Below are positions 16,097-23,796 of a stretch of DNA of 23,900 bases, one piece after another. A program made the position numbers and the translations under genes. The stretch's first letter is position 1. Every line of letters begins with the position of its first letter. The DNA is from Minisyncoccota bacterium. Lineage in GTDB: Bacteria; Patescibacteriota; Minisyncoccia; Moranbacterales; GCA-2747515. The stretch is taken from contig CALHMM010000042.1 of the NCBI GenBank assembly GCA_938034715.1, positions 1 through 23,900 on the forward strand, given 5' to 3'. Under the pieces are notes generated by a model. That model was not told the DNA's origin and did no database searches. It saw only the letters and a program-made list of their open reading frames with translations.

Positions 16097-17377
16097 TTAT
16101 TTATTCACGTACCAAGCAATACCCTCATATATCCAATTTTGATCATATGCTATCAGAGAATCTCTCTCAGACTCAGATGTCGTATAGAAATGTGATTGAT
16201 ACAATGCACTGTAGAATCTATACAACGCCTTACGATCATTTGCAGGTTGTGTGTAAGTATAATATGCGACACCCTCGTAACTCCAGTTCGGATCATTTGC
16301 AATCAGAAAATCCTTCTCACTTTCTGACATCGTAAAAAAATGTGAGCGATAATTTTGACTGTAGAACCTATACACGGGATTTTGCTCAGATATTATTTGT
16401 GGCGATGCCTCATATGCCTGTCCTTCATAGCTCCAATTTGGATCATTTGTAATCAAAGCATTTGCCTCTGCAGCGGAAATAGTATAAAAATGTGAACCAT
16501 AGTTTGCACTATAAAATCGATGGACCACGTTATCAACTGTCGTATCAACAAGCGGATCCCCAACAATAAGTTGTTGCGAAGCGATAAAATCATAATTCGT
16601 GTAATTTCCTACGTTATCAAGAACTTCCAAAAAAACTTCATATGAACCTTTCGGTGTAGCAAGTGGAACATGGTATTTCAAACTATATGTACCAGAAAGT
16701 TTGTCACCGCTTTCGCGGGAGAACGAAACAATATCAAAAGAAACACCCAAGTCCTCCAGAATATCATCAGGATCAGAAACAGCGAGCGCTGCGCTGCGAT
16801 TACACCCGCTATCTTCATCTGCACAAATTCCACTTACATCATCAATAATATCAAGACTTACATCCACAACTCTCTCTGTAGCACTCCTCACAGCACCTGG
16901 AATAATACTATTCACACGCACAATAATTGGCGTTGCGTTATCAGTTGCAGAGCCAACATTATCTAAAATACTGCTTATAGGAACACGCGTCCTATTGCCA
17001 TTTTTATCGTAAATGTTTAGATCGTTATCTGCATACGTCGACTGATTGATATTAGAGTACTGTGCAAATGTAAGGGGTACCTGATACACACCGTTTTGGG
17101 CGTCACCACTCACACGGACGATATCTTCCTCGATATACACAGAGTCTTCAACGCGAGCAATAGAAGGAAAGCTACACCCATCAGCACGTACACAAACACC
17201 GGAGCCACTATCTGTTGCGCTAAACTCGATCGTTACCAACTGCGAACCAGTATCAGTATTAAAGGTCACAGGATCTGCAACCGGACCAGATGTAATCACA
17301 GGCGCATCTGTGCCTGCTCCTACTACAGCTGGCAGAGAAAACATTAATATACTAATCCCAAATAATATCTTCTTCAT
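16097..17377 (-). CDS. Secreted protein with three C-terminal DUF5648-type repeats
   Basis: 426 residues. Signal peptide at 1-20 (basic MKK, hydrophobic core, cleavage near VVGAG). The N-terminal half is beta-rich with Ig-like segments (about 25-135 and 150-270, including LEVLDNVGNYT). It contains Cys pairs spaced CVRADGC and CADEDSGC, probably disulphides or calcium-loop staples. The C-terminus carries three copies of a 39-residue repeat (285-323, 335-373, 385-423) with the signature YRFYS..SHFYT.S..E...L...NW.YEG.A, which I assign to the DUF5648 family found at the end of secreted proteins. The same triple repeat ends the protein at 21269. No membrane anchor or sorting signal is seen. It lies 32 nt after trpS. 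Confidence 0.85.
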   Translation of the reverse strand: MKKILFGISILMFSLPAVVGAGTDAPVITSGPVADPVTFNTDTGSQLVTIEFSATDSGSGVCVRADGCSFPSIARVEDSVYIEEDIVRVSGDAQNGVYQVPLTFAQYSNINQSTYADNDLNIYDKNGNRTRVPISSILDNVGSATDNATPIIVRVNSIIPGAVRSATERVVDVSLDIIDDVSGICADEDSGCNRSAALAVSDPDDILEDLGVSFDIVSFSRESGDKLSGTYSLKYHVPLATPKGSYEVFLEVLDNVGNYTNYDFIASQQLIVGDPLVDTTVDNVVHRFYSANYGSHFYTISAAEANALITNDPNWSYEGQAYEASPQIISEQNPVYRFYSQNYRSHFFTMSESEKDFLIANDPNWSYEGVAYYTYTQPANDRKALYRFYSALYQSHFYTTSESERDSLIAYDQNWIYEGIAWYVNK

Positions 17378-17409
17378 ATTTGTTATTTACGCTATTTACA
17401 AACATATAA

Positions 17410-18399
17410 CTACTTTGTCACACCAAGACCCATAACATTTTTTACAGCACGTATCTTCTTAGAAGAGATCATTTCAGCTTTCTGCGCCCCTTGTGTAAGA
17501 ATTAATTCCACATCCGCATCAGTGAGAGCATTCATTCTTTCTTGCAAAGGTAAGATGAAATCCACTACCACCTCAGCAAGGTCTTTTTTGAAATCCCCAA
17601 ATCCTTTTCCTTCATACAGCGACACAATTTCAGTAATCGACTTTTCACTCAACAAACTATAAATCGTCAAAAGATTTTTCACAGCAGCGCGATCATCACT
17701 ATACGTAATCGTAGGCTCACTATCAGTAACGGCTTTCATAATTTTCTTGCGAATGACATCAGGTGCATCACTCAAAGCAATATAGTTATATTCACTGCTA
17801 GCACTCTTACTCATTTTCTTCGTCGGATCATCCAAGCCCATAATCCGCATCCCCTCTTCCCTGATATCACCTTTTGGTACAACAAATGTTTCTTCAAAGC
17901 GTTCATTGAAGCGACGTGCAAGCGTCCGTGTAAGCTCTATATGCTGCCGCTGATCATCTCCTACAGGCACAATCTCACTATCGTACAAAAGTATATCAGC
18001 AGCCATCAACACAGGATAATCAAAAAGTCCTACACTCGAGCGCTCAGATCCCTCTTTTGTACTTTTATCTTTAAACTGGGTCATCTTCTCCATATCACCC
18101 ATCCTCGCAATCGTATTGAGAAGCCATGCAAGTTCTGCATGACCACTAACATCACTCTGCACAAAAATCGTCGACTTTACAGGATCGATACCTGAGGCTA
18201 AGTAAACACGTGTTAGTTCAACGATCTTACTACGCAATTGCTCAGGATCTTGTGGCAATGTAATAGCGTGGAGATCAACAACACAAAAAAACGCATCATA
18301 GTCATCTTGAAGTGCAATCCAGTTTTTTACCGCTCCCAAATAATTCCCAAGATGTAAATTTCCTGTTGGTTGAATACCGCTAAAAAGTCGCTCTTTCAT
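17410..18399 (-). CDS. trpS: Tryptophanyl-tRNA synthetase
   Basis: 329 residues, the usual bacterial TrpRS size. Class I signatures: the HIGH-type motif PTGNLHLGNYLG (11-22) and KMSKS (195-199). GDDQRQHIELTR (about 147-158) and the FDYPVLMAADILLYD segment are characteristic of TrpRS. It charges tRNA-Trp in the cytoplasm. It heads a three-gene operon with two envelope or secreted proteins that have no obvious link to translation. A promoter lies 46 nt upstream. No T-box or trp leader is visible in the short leader, so regulation looks constitutive. No Shine-Dalgarno. Confidence 0.98.
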   Translation of the reverse strand: MKERLFSGIQPTGNLHLGNYLGAVKNWIALQDDYDAFFCVVDLHAITLPQDPEQLRSKIVELTRVYLASGIDPVKSTIFVQSDVSGHAELAWLLNTIARMGDMEKMTQFKDKSTKEGSERSSVGLFDYPVLMAADILLYDSEIVPVGDDQRQHIELTRTLARRFNERFEETFVVPKGDIREEGMRIMGLDDPTKKMSKSASSEYNYIALSDAPDVIRKKIMKAVTDSEPTITYSDDRAAVKNLLTIYSLLSEKSITEIVSLYEGKGFGDFKKDLAEVVVDFILPLQERMNALTDADVELILTQGAQKAEMISSKKIRAVKNVMGLGVTK

Positions 18400-18444
18400 A
18401 TTGACAGTAATTTATAAAAATGACATAGTGTTTCTCTATTAAGT

Positions 18445-18474
18445 ATTATATCAGATACAATACCCTATTCCCAA
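18445..18474 (-). promoter_or_regulatory. trpS operon promoter
   Basis: Minus strand -35 TTGGGA (18469-18474, 4 of 6), 18-nt spacer ending in TGA, -10 TATAAT (18445-18450). The TGATATAAT is an extended -10. Expected leader about 40 nt. Confidence 0.75.
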
Positions 18475-18497
18475 TCAAAAAATAATTCACAACAACC

Positions 18498-18524
18498 AAA
18501 AACCCTTCCATAAGTAGGAAGGGC
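18498..18524 (-). terminator. Terminator of the RNase J gene
   Basis: A perfect 7-bp GC-rich stem (CCCTTCC at 18503-18509 with GGAAGGG at 18517-18523) has a 7-nt loop. On the minus strand it is followed by TTTTT. It lies 33 nt after the RNase J stop. Confidence 0.88.
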
Positions 18525-18556
18525 TCTTTATCGACTTTGACAATGCCTATAACATT

Positions 18557-20761
18557 CTACACCTCCATAATGATCGGAAGGATCATAGGACGACGCGCAG
18601 TTTTCTGAAAGAGGAACTCACCAATCTGATCACGTATGTTGTTTTCTACATGACGCCAATCAAGTTGTGTGTCTTCACTCGTCGATTCAGCTATAATTTT
18701 CTCCACTTTCCTCTTCGTTTCATTGATTGTTTCAAAGTTATCTTTGACAAACACAAAGCCACGAGAGGTTACTTGGATCGATAGTGACTTTTTTTTCTTT
18801 GAATCAATAATCGCATTGATGATAAACATACCATCTTCAGCAAGTGCTTGACGGTCTCGTAGGACTACTTGTCCGACATCACCGATACCCAAACCATCTA
18901 CAAAAACGTAACTTGTGTCAGCTTTTTCTTTACGGATTTTAGCACCCTTACTTGTGAATTCAAGGATCTGCCCATTATCAAGGATTGCTACACGTCCAGC
19001 TGGAAAGCCCATCTCGACTGCTCGCTTCTTTGCCTCATGAAGCATGTAATGATTAGCATAAATTGGCACAAAATACTGAGGATCAACCATCTTGATCACT
19101 GTTTCGATATCCTGTGCAGTAGCATGCCCTCCCATATGCACATCCATGATATCGCTATGAATCACGTTGTCACATTTACGATAAAGATTGTCTTTAAGTC
19201 GCTGAATACTTCGTTCATTTCCAGGAATAATCGAGGAAGAAAAAACGATCGTATCATCACGCTGTACCTTGATAAAACGGTGATTCTCCGTGACGATCTT
19301 ATTCAGTGCTGCATTATGCTCACCCTGCGCTCCAGTACACAGCACAAGGATTTTGTTATCTGGATACTTCGAAAGTTCTTGTGGTGTAATAAAAACATCT
19401 TCGCTTACTTTGATATAGCCAAGTTGTTTGGCGATCTCAATATTTGTTTTCATACTATAGCCCTCCAAAAGCACTTTACGACCAGTTTTTTCTGTAAATT
19501 CAAGAAGTCCAGCAATACGTTTAATCTGAGAAGCAAATGTTCCGATGATAATACGTCCTGGTGCTTTATTTATAAGGTCTTGCAAATTTCCCTGCATAAC
19601 CTTTTCACTCTTTGGTGGACGCGTGTTAATCGCACTCAATGATTCCAACATCAAGATTCGAGGCTTTGCATACTGATTAAGCGATTCATAAGAGATTGCA
19701 CCACCATCTGCTGGATCGTGATTAATCGTCCAATCACCTAGGTTGATTGCAGTTCCTACTGGACTCTCCAAAGCAATGCCCATACAATCCATGATCGAAT
19801 GGTCCACTTCAAAGAAATGGACTTTAAAAGCTCCAAGTGTCATCTTTTGATCAATGTTTTTCACACTAATTGTTTTCACATTATTTGCACCTCCTGGATT
19901 TCCATCTTCAAGTTTTTTCTTAATCATCGCAAGCGTCAAATCACGTGCAATAATTGTCGGATACCCAAGTTGCTTCAAAACCACAGGAGCTGCACCGATG
20001 TGATCGAGATGACCATGCGTAAACATCACAGCACGGATATTTCGTTCTTTGCCACGGAAATAACTGATATTTGGTACGATGTAATCAATACCGTGCATGT
20101 CTTCCTCTGCAAACTGCATACCGATATCGGTGATAATAATATCACTCTTACCATCCCCTGTACCATATTCAACAGCGATCATGTTACGACCAACTTCTTC
20201 ATTTCCTCCTATTGGTATGATACGCATTGTATCTTTCTCTATAGGTGGAATCTTGGCTGCATTATTTTGCGCTCCATCAACTGCAGTCGCATCAAGCAAG
20301 CGCTCAGCATTTGTCTGCGGCTGATTAAACCGTCCTCTTCCGCGTGAGCCACCTTTTTTCTTTGTGCCTTTTTTTGATGCATGTTTCGCACTATGGTTGC
20401 CAGTTTTTTTAGTGGAGTGCTTTTTTGCTTGATTGCCTGCTTGTTGTCCACTTCGTTTTGTCGTCTTTTTAGTAGAGTGCTTTTTTGACTTTGCAGAAGT
20501 TGACTGCAGGGCCCGAGAACTCTTTGATTGTGATTCAGCTGTCACACTACGTCCAAGAGCAGCGTCACGACGCGCTTGCGCAATCGCGTCCGGTGACGAT
20601 CCGTTTTTCTTAGCATCACTATTAAGGTGACTACTATGGCGGTTTCGGTTCCGCGCATCACGTGCATTTTTTTGTGCACGTCTACTTGTAACATCAGATG
20701 CCCCTGAGTCACGACGAACGCGACGAGCATTTGCATCAGATGGTATATTTTGATCATTCAT
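18557..20761 (-). CDS. rnj: Ribonuclease J with long basic N-terminal extension
   Basis: 734 residues against about 555 for typical RNase J. Residues 180-734 are the metallo-beta-lactamase/beta-CASP enzyme: IIPIGGNEEVGRNM (181-194), the zinc motif HGHLDH (249-254), a further metal ligand in FEVDHSIMD, the beta-CASP region (about 390-560, with GTFASQIKRI and CTGAQGEHNA) and the HMGGHATAQD motif. RNase J is an endonuclease and 5'-3' exonuclease for mRNA decay and rRNA maturation. The first 175 residues are Lys/Arg/Ser/Ala-rich and disordered, with KKHSTKKT occurring twice (93-100, 113-120) and an RGRGRF end; RNA or ribosome binding is plausible. The ATG at 20761 has no Shine-Dalgarno, and a later start would simply remove part of the disordered tail. 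A structured leader precedes it. Confidence 0.96.
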   Translation of the reverse strand: MNDQNIPSDANARRVRRDSGASDVTSRRAQKNARDARNRNRHSSHLNSDAKKNGSSPDAIAQARRDAALGRSVTAESQSKSSRALQSTSAKSKKHSTKKTTKRSGQQAGNQAKKHSTKKTGNHSAKHASKKGTKKKGGSRGRGRFNQPQTNAERLLDATAVDGAQNNAAKIPPIEKDTMRIIPIGGNEEVGRNMIAVEYGTGDGKSDIIITDIGMQFAEEDMHGIDYIVPNISYFRGKERNIRAVMFTHGHLDHIGAAPVVLKQLGYPTIIARDLTLAMIKKKLEDGNPGGANNVKTISVKNIDQKMTLGAFKVHFFEVDHSIMDCMGIALESPVGTAINLGDWTINHDPADGGAISYESLNQYAKPRILMLESLSAINTRPPKSEKVMQGNLQDLINKAPGRIIIGTFASQIKRIAGLLEFTEKTGRKVLLEGYSMKTNIEIAKQLGYIKVSEDVFITPQELSKYPDNKILVLCTGAQGEHNAALNKIVTENHRFIKVQRDDTIVFSSSIIPGNERSIQRLKDNLYRKCDNVIHSDIMDVHMGGHATAQDIETVIKMVDPQYFVPIYANHYMLHEAKKRAVEMGFPAGRVAILDNGQILEFTSKGAKIRKEKADTSYVFVDGLGIGDVGQVVLRDRQALAEDGMFIINAIIDSKKKKSLSIQVTSRGFVFVKDNFETINETKRKVEKIIAESTSEDTQLDWRHVENNIRDQIGEFLFQKTARRPMILPIIMEV

Positions 20762-21002
20762 AAATTATTTTTCTAATACTGCACAACAACAGTCGTACAG
20801 TTAAATGTTTAAATCACAGAGTAAGAACTCACGCATTTATACATAATTTCATGGACAATATTCACGCCACAAAAAACTGTATAAATGCAAGAGTCCTATA
20901 GGTATTGATTTGTGCTCGTAGCACAATTTGACAAACCACAGCTGTGCCGAAGGGAATATATTTTTGTATATGTGCAAAGCACATACAACCTTCTATAAAT
21001 AG
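20762..21002 (-). promoter_or_regulatory. Putative structured 5' leader of the RNase J gene
   Basis: No convincing ORF. Reading the minus strand from the predicted start near 21002, the sequence carries a series of inverted repeats. A 10-bp stem with a 2-nt bulge spans 20964-20988 (GTGC/GCAC core plus TTGTAT/ATACAA). The palindrome CACAGCTGTG is at 20937-20946. A 7-bp hairpin with 3-nt loop (TTGTGCT/AGCACAA) is at 20910-20926. CCTATAGG is at 20895-20902. A long-range perfect 10-bp stem (20833-20842 with 20879-20888) can be extended by ACTC/GAGT past a small internal loop. Whether it is one folded regulatory leader or independent signals is inference. Confidence 0.5.
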
Positions 21003-21008
21003 GAATAT

Positions 21009-21037
21009 AGTATAAAAAAGATCGACCCACTCAACAA
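21009..21037 (-). promoter_or_regulatory. Putative RNase J promoter
   Basis: Minus strand -35 TTGTTG (21032-21037, 3 of 6), 17-nt spacer, -10 TATACT (21009-21014, 5 of 6). It is the best promoter between the tRNA-like element and RNase J, and implies a leader of about 240 nt. Confidence 0.4.
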
Positions 21038-21072
21038 ATAGCAAAGTGTCTATCTTATATATATTGTATTTG

Positions 21073-21165
21073 TTCTGCAAGAGAGACTTGAACTCTCATG
21101 TAGCTTAGCTACTACGTGATCACTAGATTTACAAAATAAATCTCTATCATTACAGTGTCCTCAGA
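21073..21165 (-). ncRNA. Degenerate class-II-tRNA-like element
   Basis: On the minus strand, 93 nt show the layout of a long-variable-arm tRNA. There is a canonical T-arm, GAGAG-TTCAAGT-CTCTC (21081-21097). A 5-bp variable-arm hairpin GTAGC-TAA-GCTAC spans 21100-21112. An anticodon-like hairpin with a 7-bp stem lies at 21125-21143; with a 7-nt loop it would present TTT. A poor acceptor pairing, TCTGAGG with TTGCAGA, has one A-G mismatch and two G-U pairs. The D-arm is missing or vestigial and lacks the GG. The 3' end lacks CCA, as in the real tRNA-Arg of this window. It may be a pseudo-tRNA, a divergent tRNA, or an RNA that mimics one. Amino acid identity cannot be assigned. Confidence 0.4.
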
Positions 21166-21197
21166 AATACTATCCAGTATCAAAAACCAATAGAAAA

Positions 21198-21226
21198 AGT
21201 ATAACATACGACTGCAATACCTGCAA
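21198..21226 (-). promoter_or_regulatory. Possible promoter for the tRNA-like element
   Basis: Minus strand TTGCAG (21221-21226), 17-nt spacer, TGT-TATACT (extended -10 at 21198-21206), about 30 nt before the tRNA-like 5' end. It overlaps the 14-bp inverted repeat 21207-21245, so the two readings compete. Confidence 0.35.
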
Positions 21227-21245
21227 TATACGTATTGCAGTCGTA
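21207..21245 (-). terminator. 14-bp inverted repeat, possible terminator of the gene at 21269
   Basis: TACGACTGCAATAC (21207-21220) pairs perfectly with GTATTGCAGTCGTA (21232-21245) around an 11-nt loop, 23 nt after the stop of the preceding minus-strand gene. The T-run after it (minus strand ACTTTTTC) starts about 8 nt late, so it may be a weak terminator or an operator. Confidence 0.5.
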
Positions 21246-21268
21246 AACGGTCACACTTCAAAAGATAT

Positions 21269-23686
21269 TTACGCTCCTAAATACCAAGCAATGCCCTCGT
21301 AAACCCACTCCGGGTTATTGTCCTGTAGATTCTGCTTTTCTACTGCGGAAGAAGTGTAGAAATGATGTTTTACCGTAGGATTCCAAAAACGATATACTGC
21401 AGACGTGTTTTCTGTTAGTGAAGGGTGGACATAATACGAGATACCCTCAAACGACCAGTTTGCATCATTCTCTGTGGCAATCTTTTCTTCCTCAGAAATT
21501 GTATAGAAATGTCCATTAAATTGCTTGCTGTAAAAACGGTATACCGGAACCAGTCCATCTCCCATAGCTGATGATGCATTATAGGCGATACCTTCATAAT
21601 TCCAATTCGTATCTGCTTGAGTAGCTTCTTTCTCTACGAGTGAGTTCGTATAGAAATGTCCCTTAAACACCTCGCTGTAAAAACGGTATACCGGAGCTTG
21701 CTTAGCTACACTCGATGGAACTACAGGTGTAATCGTAACCTCAGGCTTCACTTCAGGTAAAATCTCAGGTTCCGTATCTAGACCATCTATAACACATTCA
21801 TCAGAGCGTGAACACACATTCAAAGTCAAAGCACTTTCATACGTAAGGATTTCCACTCCTTCAAGCGTCTTTAATCGCACATCAATGCGATACACACCAG
21901 GCTTAGCAAATAAGAACGATCGTCCTTCACCTGCCACATCATCAAGATATGCGGTTTCGCCAGGAGCCAGTGCGATATTTTTAAAAGACGTATCATATTC
22001 GACAGCTCGAGTACCATCACCATTGTAAACACGGTAGGTAAGCCAAAAAGGATCACCACCAGCCGCATTACCAACCTGTGCTCGGATATTGACTGCCTTG
22101 GAGACAAAAAACGGGGCCTCAGAAGTCACTTCTAGTGAAATAAGTTCAGGATCTACGTTTACTGGAGCTTCACCATCCAAAATTCTTACTACTGTCGTTG
22201 CCTCACCGACAGCACCATTTGCAGAAGTTACAGTAAGCGTGACACTATAGGTCCCAGGCGTTGTATACGTGTAAGAAGTCAAAGCGCCAGTAGCTGTTTG
22301 ACCATTCCCAAAGTCCCAGACATATGATAGATCTGCGCCACCAAATACGCTCGAATCAGAACCATCAAATTGAACTGTCTGTGGTGCGCTCCCTTCATTA
22401 ACTGAAGTTGTAATACGTGCTACGGGATTTTCTGTGTACACAATACGACGCACCTCACCAAAATATGAGAGGTAATATACCAACCCATCATTTCCAGTAA
22501 CAAACTCTACTGGAACATCAACGCTTGTAGCAAAGTCAGAAATATTATTGAAACTTCCATCAGGATTGAAACGAATGCTCTTTATAAAGTCAAAAACATA
22601 ATCACCAAAAAAGTACGTTCCACGGAAACTTGCCGGATATGAACTACTTGTAGCAAATGCTCCACCAGTAATTGCACCCACACCACCATTTTCTGTTTCT
22701 AGGTGAGGATAATCATACACTGGATCTGTAAAGCTCAGACTACAATCACCCCACTGTGGTCTGTCATTATACACTCCACCAGATTTCCCAATTCCTTCAC
22801 GACACGGCCATCCATAATTCTCTCCTGGCTCTATAAAGTTTAGCTCCTCTCGAAGATACCAACCTACATCAGCACTATAAAGATGGTTTGTACCTGGACG
22901 AAAATTAAACCGATAAGGATTCCGCAGTCCATACGCCCAAATCTTTGATGCATTATCGTTGACATCTCCCGTATAATACGGGTTAGTGCTGAGACCCGTT
23001 CCATCAGTATTGATACGAAGAATTTTTCCACTCAAATGATTGATGTCCTGCGCACGAAACGCTTGCTCATCACCGCTACCGATATACCCAGCTCCATCCC
23101 CTGTGGAGACGTAAAGCTTTCCATCAGGTCCAAAACGAAGTCCTCCGATAGAATGGCTCAGTGAGTCTGAAGCAATACAATCGCTTCCCTCTGGAAAATC
23201 ATTACAAGAAGGATTTGAAGGATTGCCACCTACTTTACCCAAGATTACTGTCTCACTTCCTGGAACAACTACATTGTTTCTCTCAGTAAGTCGGACAACA
23301 CGAGCTGTCTTCTTTCCACCATCATCAGCCGCAGTTGGATCATTTTCATAAGTATACCCGACATAGATGTAATGATTCGTCGCAAAATTTGGATCCACAG
23401 CAATACCGATTAATCCACGGTCATTTGCAGTATTCACATCATCCAATGTAATCAGTGGAGTGTCCAAAAGAACCCCATCTTCGATAATACGCACACTACC
23501 ACCTTTCTCCGCTACAAAAATTCTATCTCCTTCTGGCTCAAAGCTCATCGCTACAGGTATATTGAGCCCAGATGCAATCGTCTCAACATCAAATCCTACA
23601 GGTAAATTTTCCACAGCTGCATGCGATGTACTTGGCAATGAAAAACCCACGATCGCAGCAAAAAGAATAAAGAAAACATGCTTCAT
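21269..23686 (-). CDS. Secreted PQQ-dependent sugar dehydrogenase-type propeller with PKD and DUF5648-type repeats
   Basis: 805 residues. Signal peptide at 1-23 (cut near SHA/A). Residues about 28-420 are a six-bladed beta-propeller of the soluble glucose/sorbosone dehydrogenase family. HSIGGLRFGPDGKLYVSTGDG carries His178 at the catalytic-base position, YGLRNPYRF carries the Arg255-Asn256 pair, and ADVGWYLREELNFIEPGENY followed by GWP is a family signature. A PKD domain follows (421-503, YVWDFGNG and YTTPGTYSVTLTV). Next is a beta-rich domain (about 510-625) ending in CSRSDEC, a Pro/Glu-rich linker (635-663), and three DUF5648-type repeats (666-704, 715-753, 764-803). It probably oxidises sugars or binds glycans outside the cell. 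PQQ dependence is inferred and no PQQ biosynthesis gene is seen. Isolated transcription unit. Confidence 0.9.
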   Translation of the reverse strand: MKHVFFILFAAIVGFSLPSTSHAAVENLPVGFDVETIASGLNIPVAMSFEPEGDRIFVAEKGGSVRIIEDGVLLDTPLITLDDVNTANDRGLIGIAVDPNFATNHYIYVGYTYENDPTAADDGGKKTARVVRLTERNNVVVPGSETVILGKVGGNPSNPSCNDFPEGSDCIASDSLSHSIGGLRFGPDGKLYVSTGDGAGYIGSGDEQAFRAQDINHLSGKILRINTDGTGLSTNPYYTGDVNDNASKIWAYGLRNPYRFNFRPGTNHLYSADVGWYLREELNFIEPGENYGWPCREGIGKSGGVYNDRPQWGDCSLSFTDPVYDYPHLETENGGVGAITGGAFATSSSYPASFRGTYFFGDYVFDFIKSIRFNPDGSFNNISDFATSVDVPVEFVTGNDGLVYYLSYFGEVRRIVYTENPVARITTSVNEGSAPQTVQFDGSDSSVFGGADLSYVWDFGNGQTATGALTSYTYTTPGTYSVTLTVTSANGAVGEATTVVRILDGEAPVNVDPELISLEVTSEAPFFVSKAVNIRAQVGNAAGGDPFWLTYRVYNGDGTRAVEYDTSFKNIALAPGETAYLDDVAGEGRSFLFAKPGVYRIDVRLKTLEGVEILTYESALTLNVCSRSDECVIDGLDTEPEILPEVKPEVTITPVVPSSVAKQAPVYRFYSEVFKGHFYTNSLVEKEATQADTNWNYEGIAYNASSAMGDGLVPVYRFYSKQFNGHFYTISEEEKIATENDANWSFEGISYYVHPSLTENTSAVYRFWNPTVKHHFYTSSAVEKQNLQDNNPEWVYEGIAWYLGA

Positions 23687-23767
23687 AACAGTATAAATAA
23701 AGTAATTACATCAAAAATAGTACTACATCATTATAGAGGAAAAACACCAACTAGTACATAACAAAAG

Positions 23768-23796
23768 AATATACCATACCTAATTGTAGCTGTCAA
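23768..23796 (-). promoter_or_regulatory. Promoter of the secreted dehydrogenase gene
   Basis: Minus strand -35 TTGACA (23791-23796, perfect), 17-nt spacer ending TGG, -10 TATATT (23768-23773), also fitting an extended -10. This is the strongest sigma70-type promoter in the window with that of groEL. Leader about 75 nt, AT-rich, no Shine-Dalgarno. The remainder of 23797-23900 shows no supportable gene. Confidence 0.85.

Noticed and set aside
18869..19642. 257-codon open frame antisense to RNase J
   Set aside because: It lies fully inside a strongly conserved RNase J coding region; its His/Cys/Ile-rich composition is typical of antisense shadow frames.
20862..21080. 72-codon ORF on the minus strand in the RNase J leader
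   Set aside because: It overlaps several inverted repeats and the candidate promoter, runs into the tRNA-like 3' end, and shows no recognisable family or plausible leader; more likely a chance ORF.
21073..21165. Selenocysteine tRNA
   Set aside because: No TCA anticodon, no long D-stem and no 8-bp acceptor; the gene set shows TGA used as a stop.
21073..21268. tmRNA (ssrA) suggested by the T-arm-like sequence
   Set aside because: The space upstream before the next coding region is too short for a standard tmRNA, there is no recognisable tag frame, and I found no 5' piece of a permuted form downstream.
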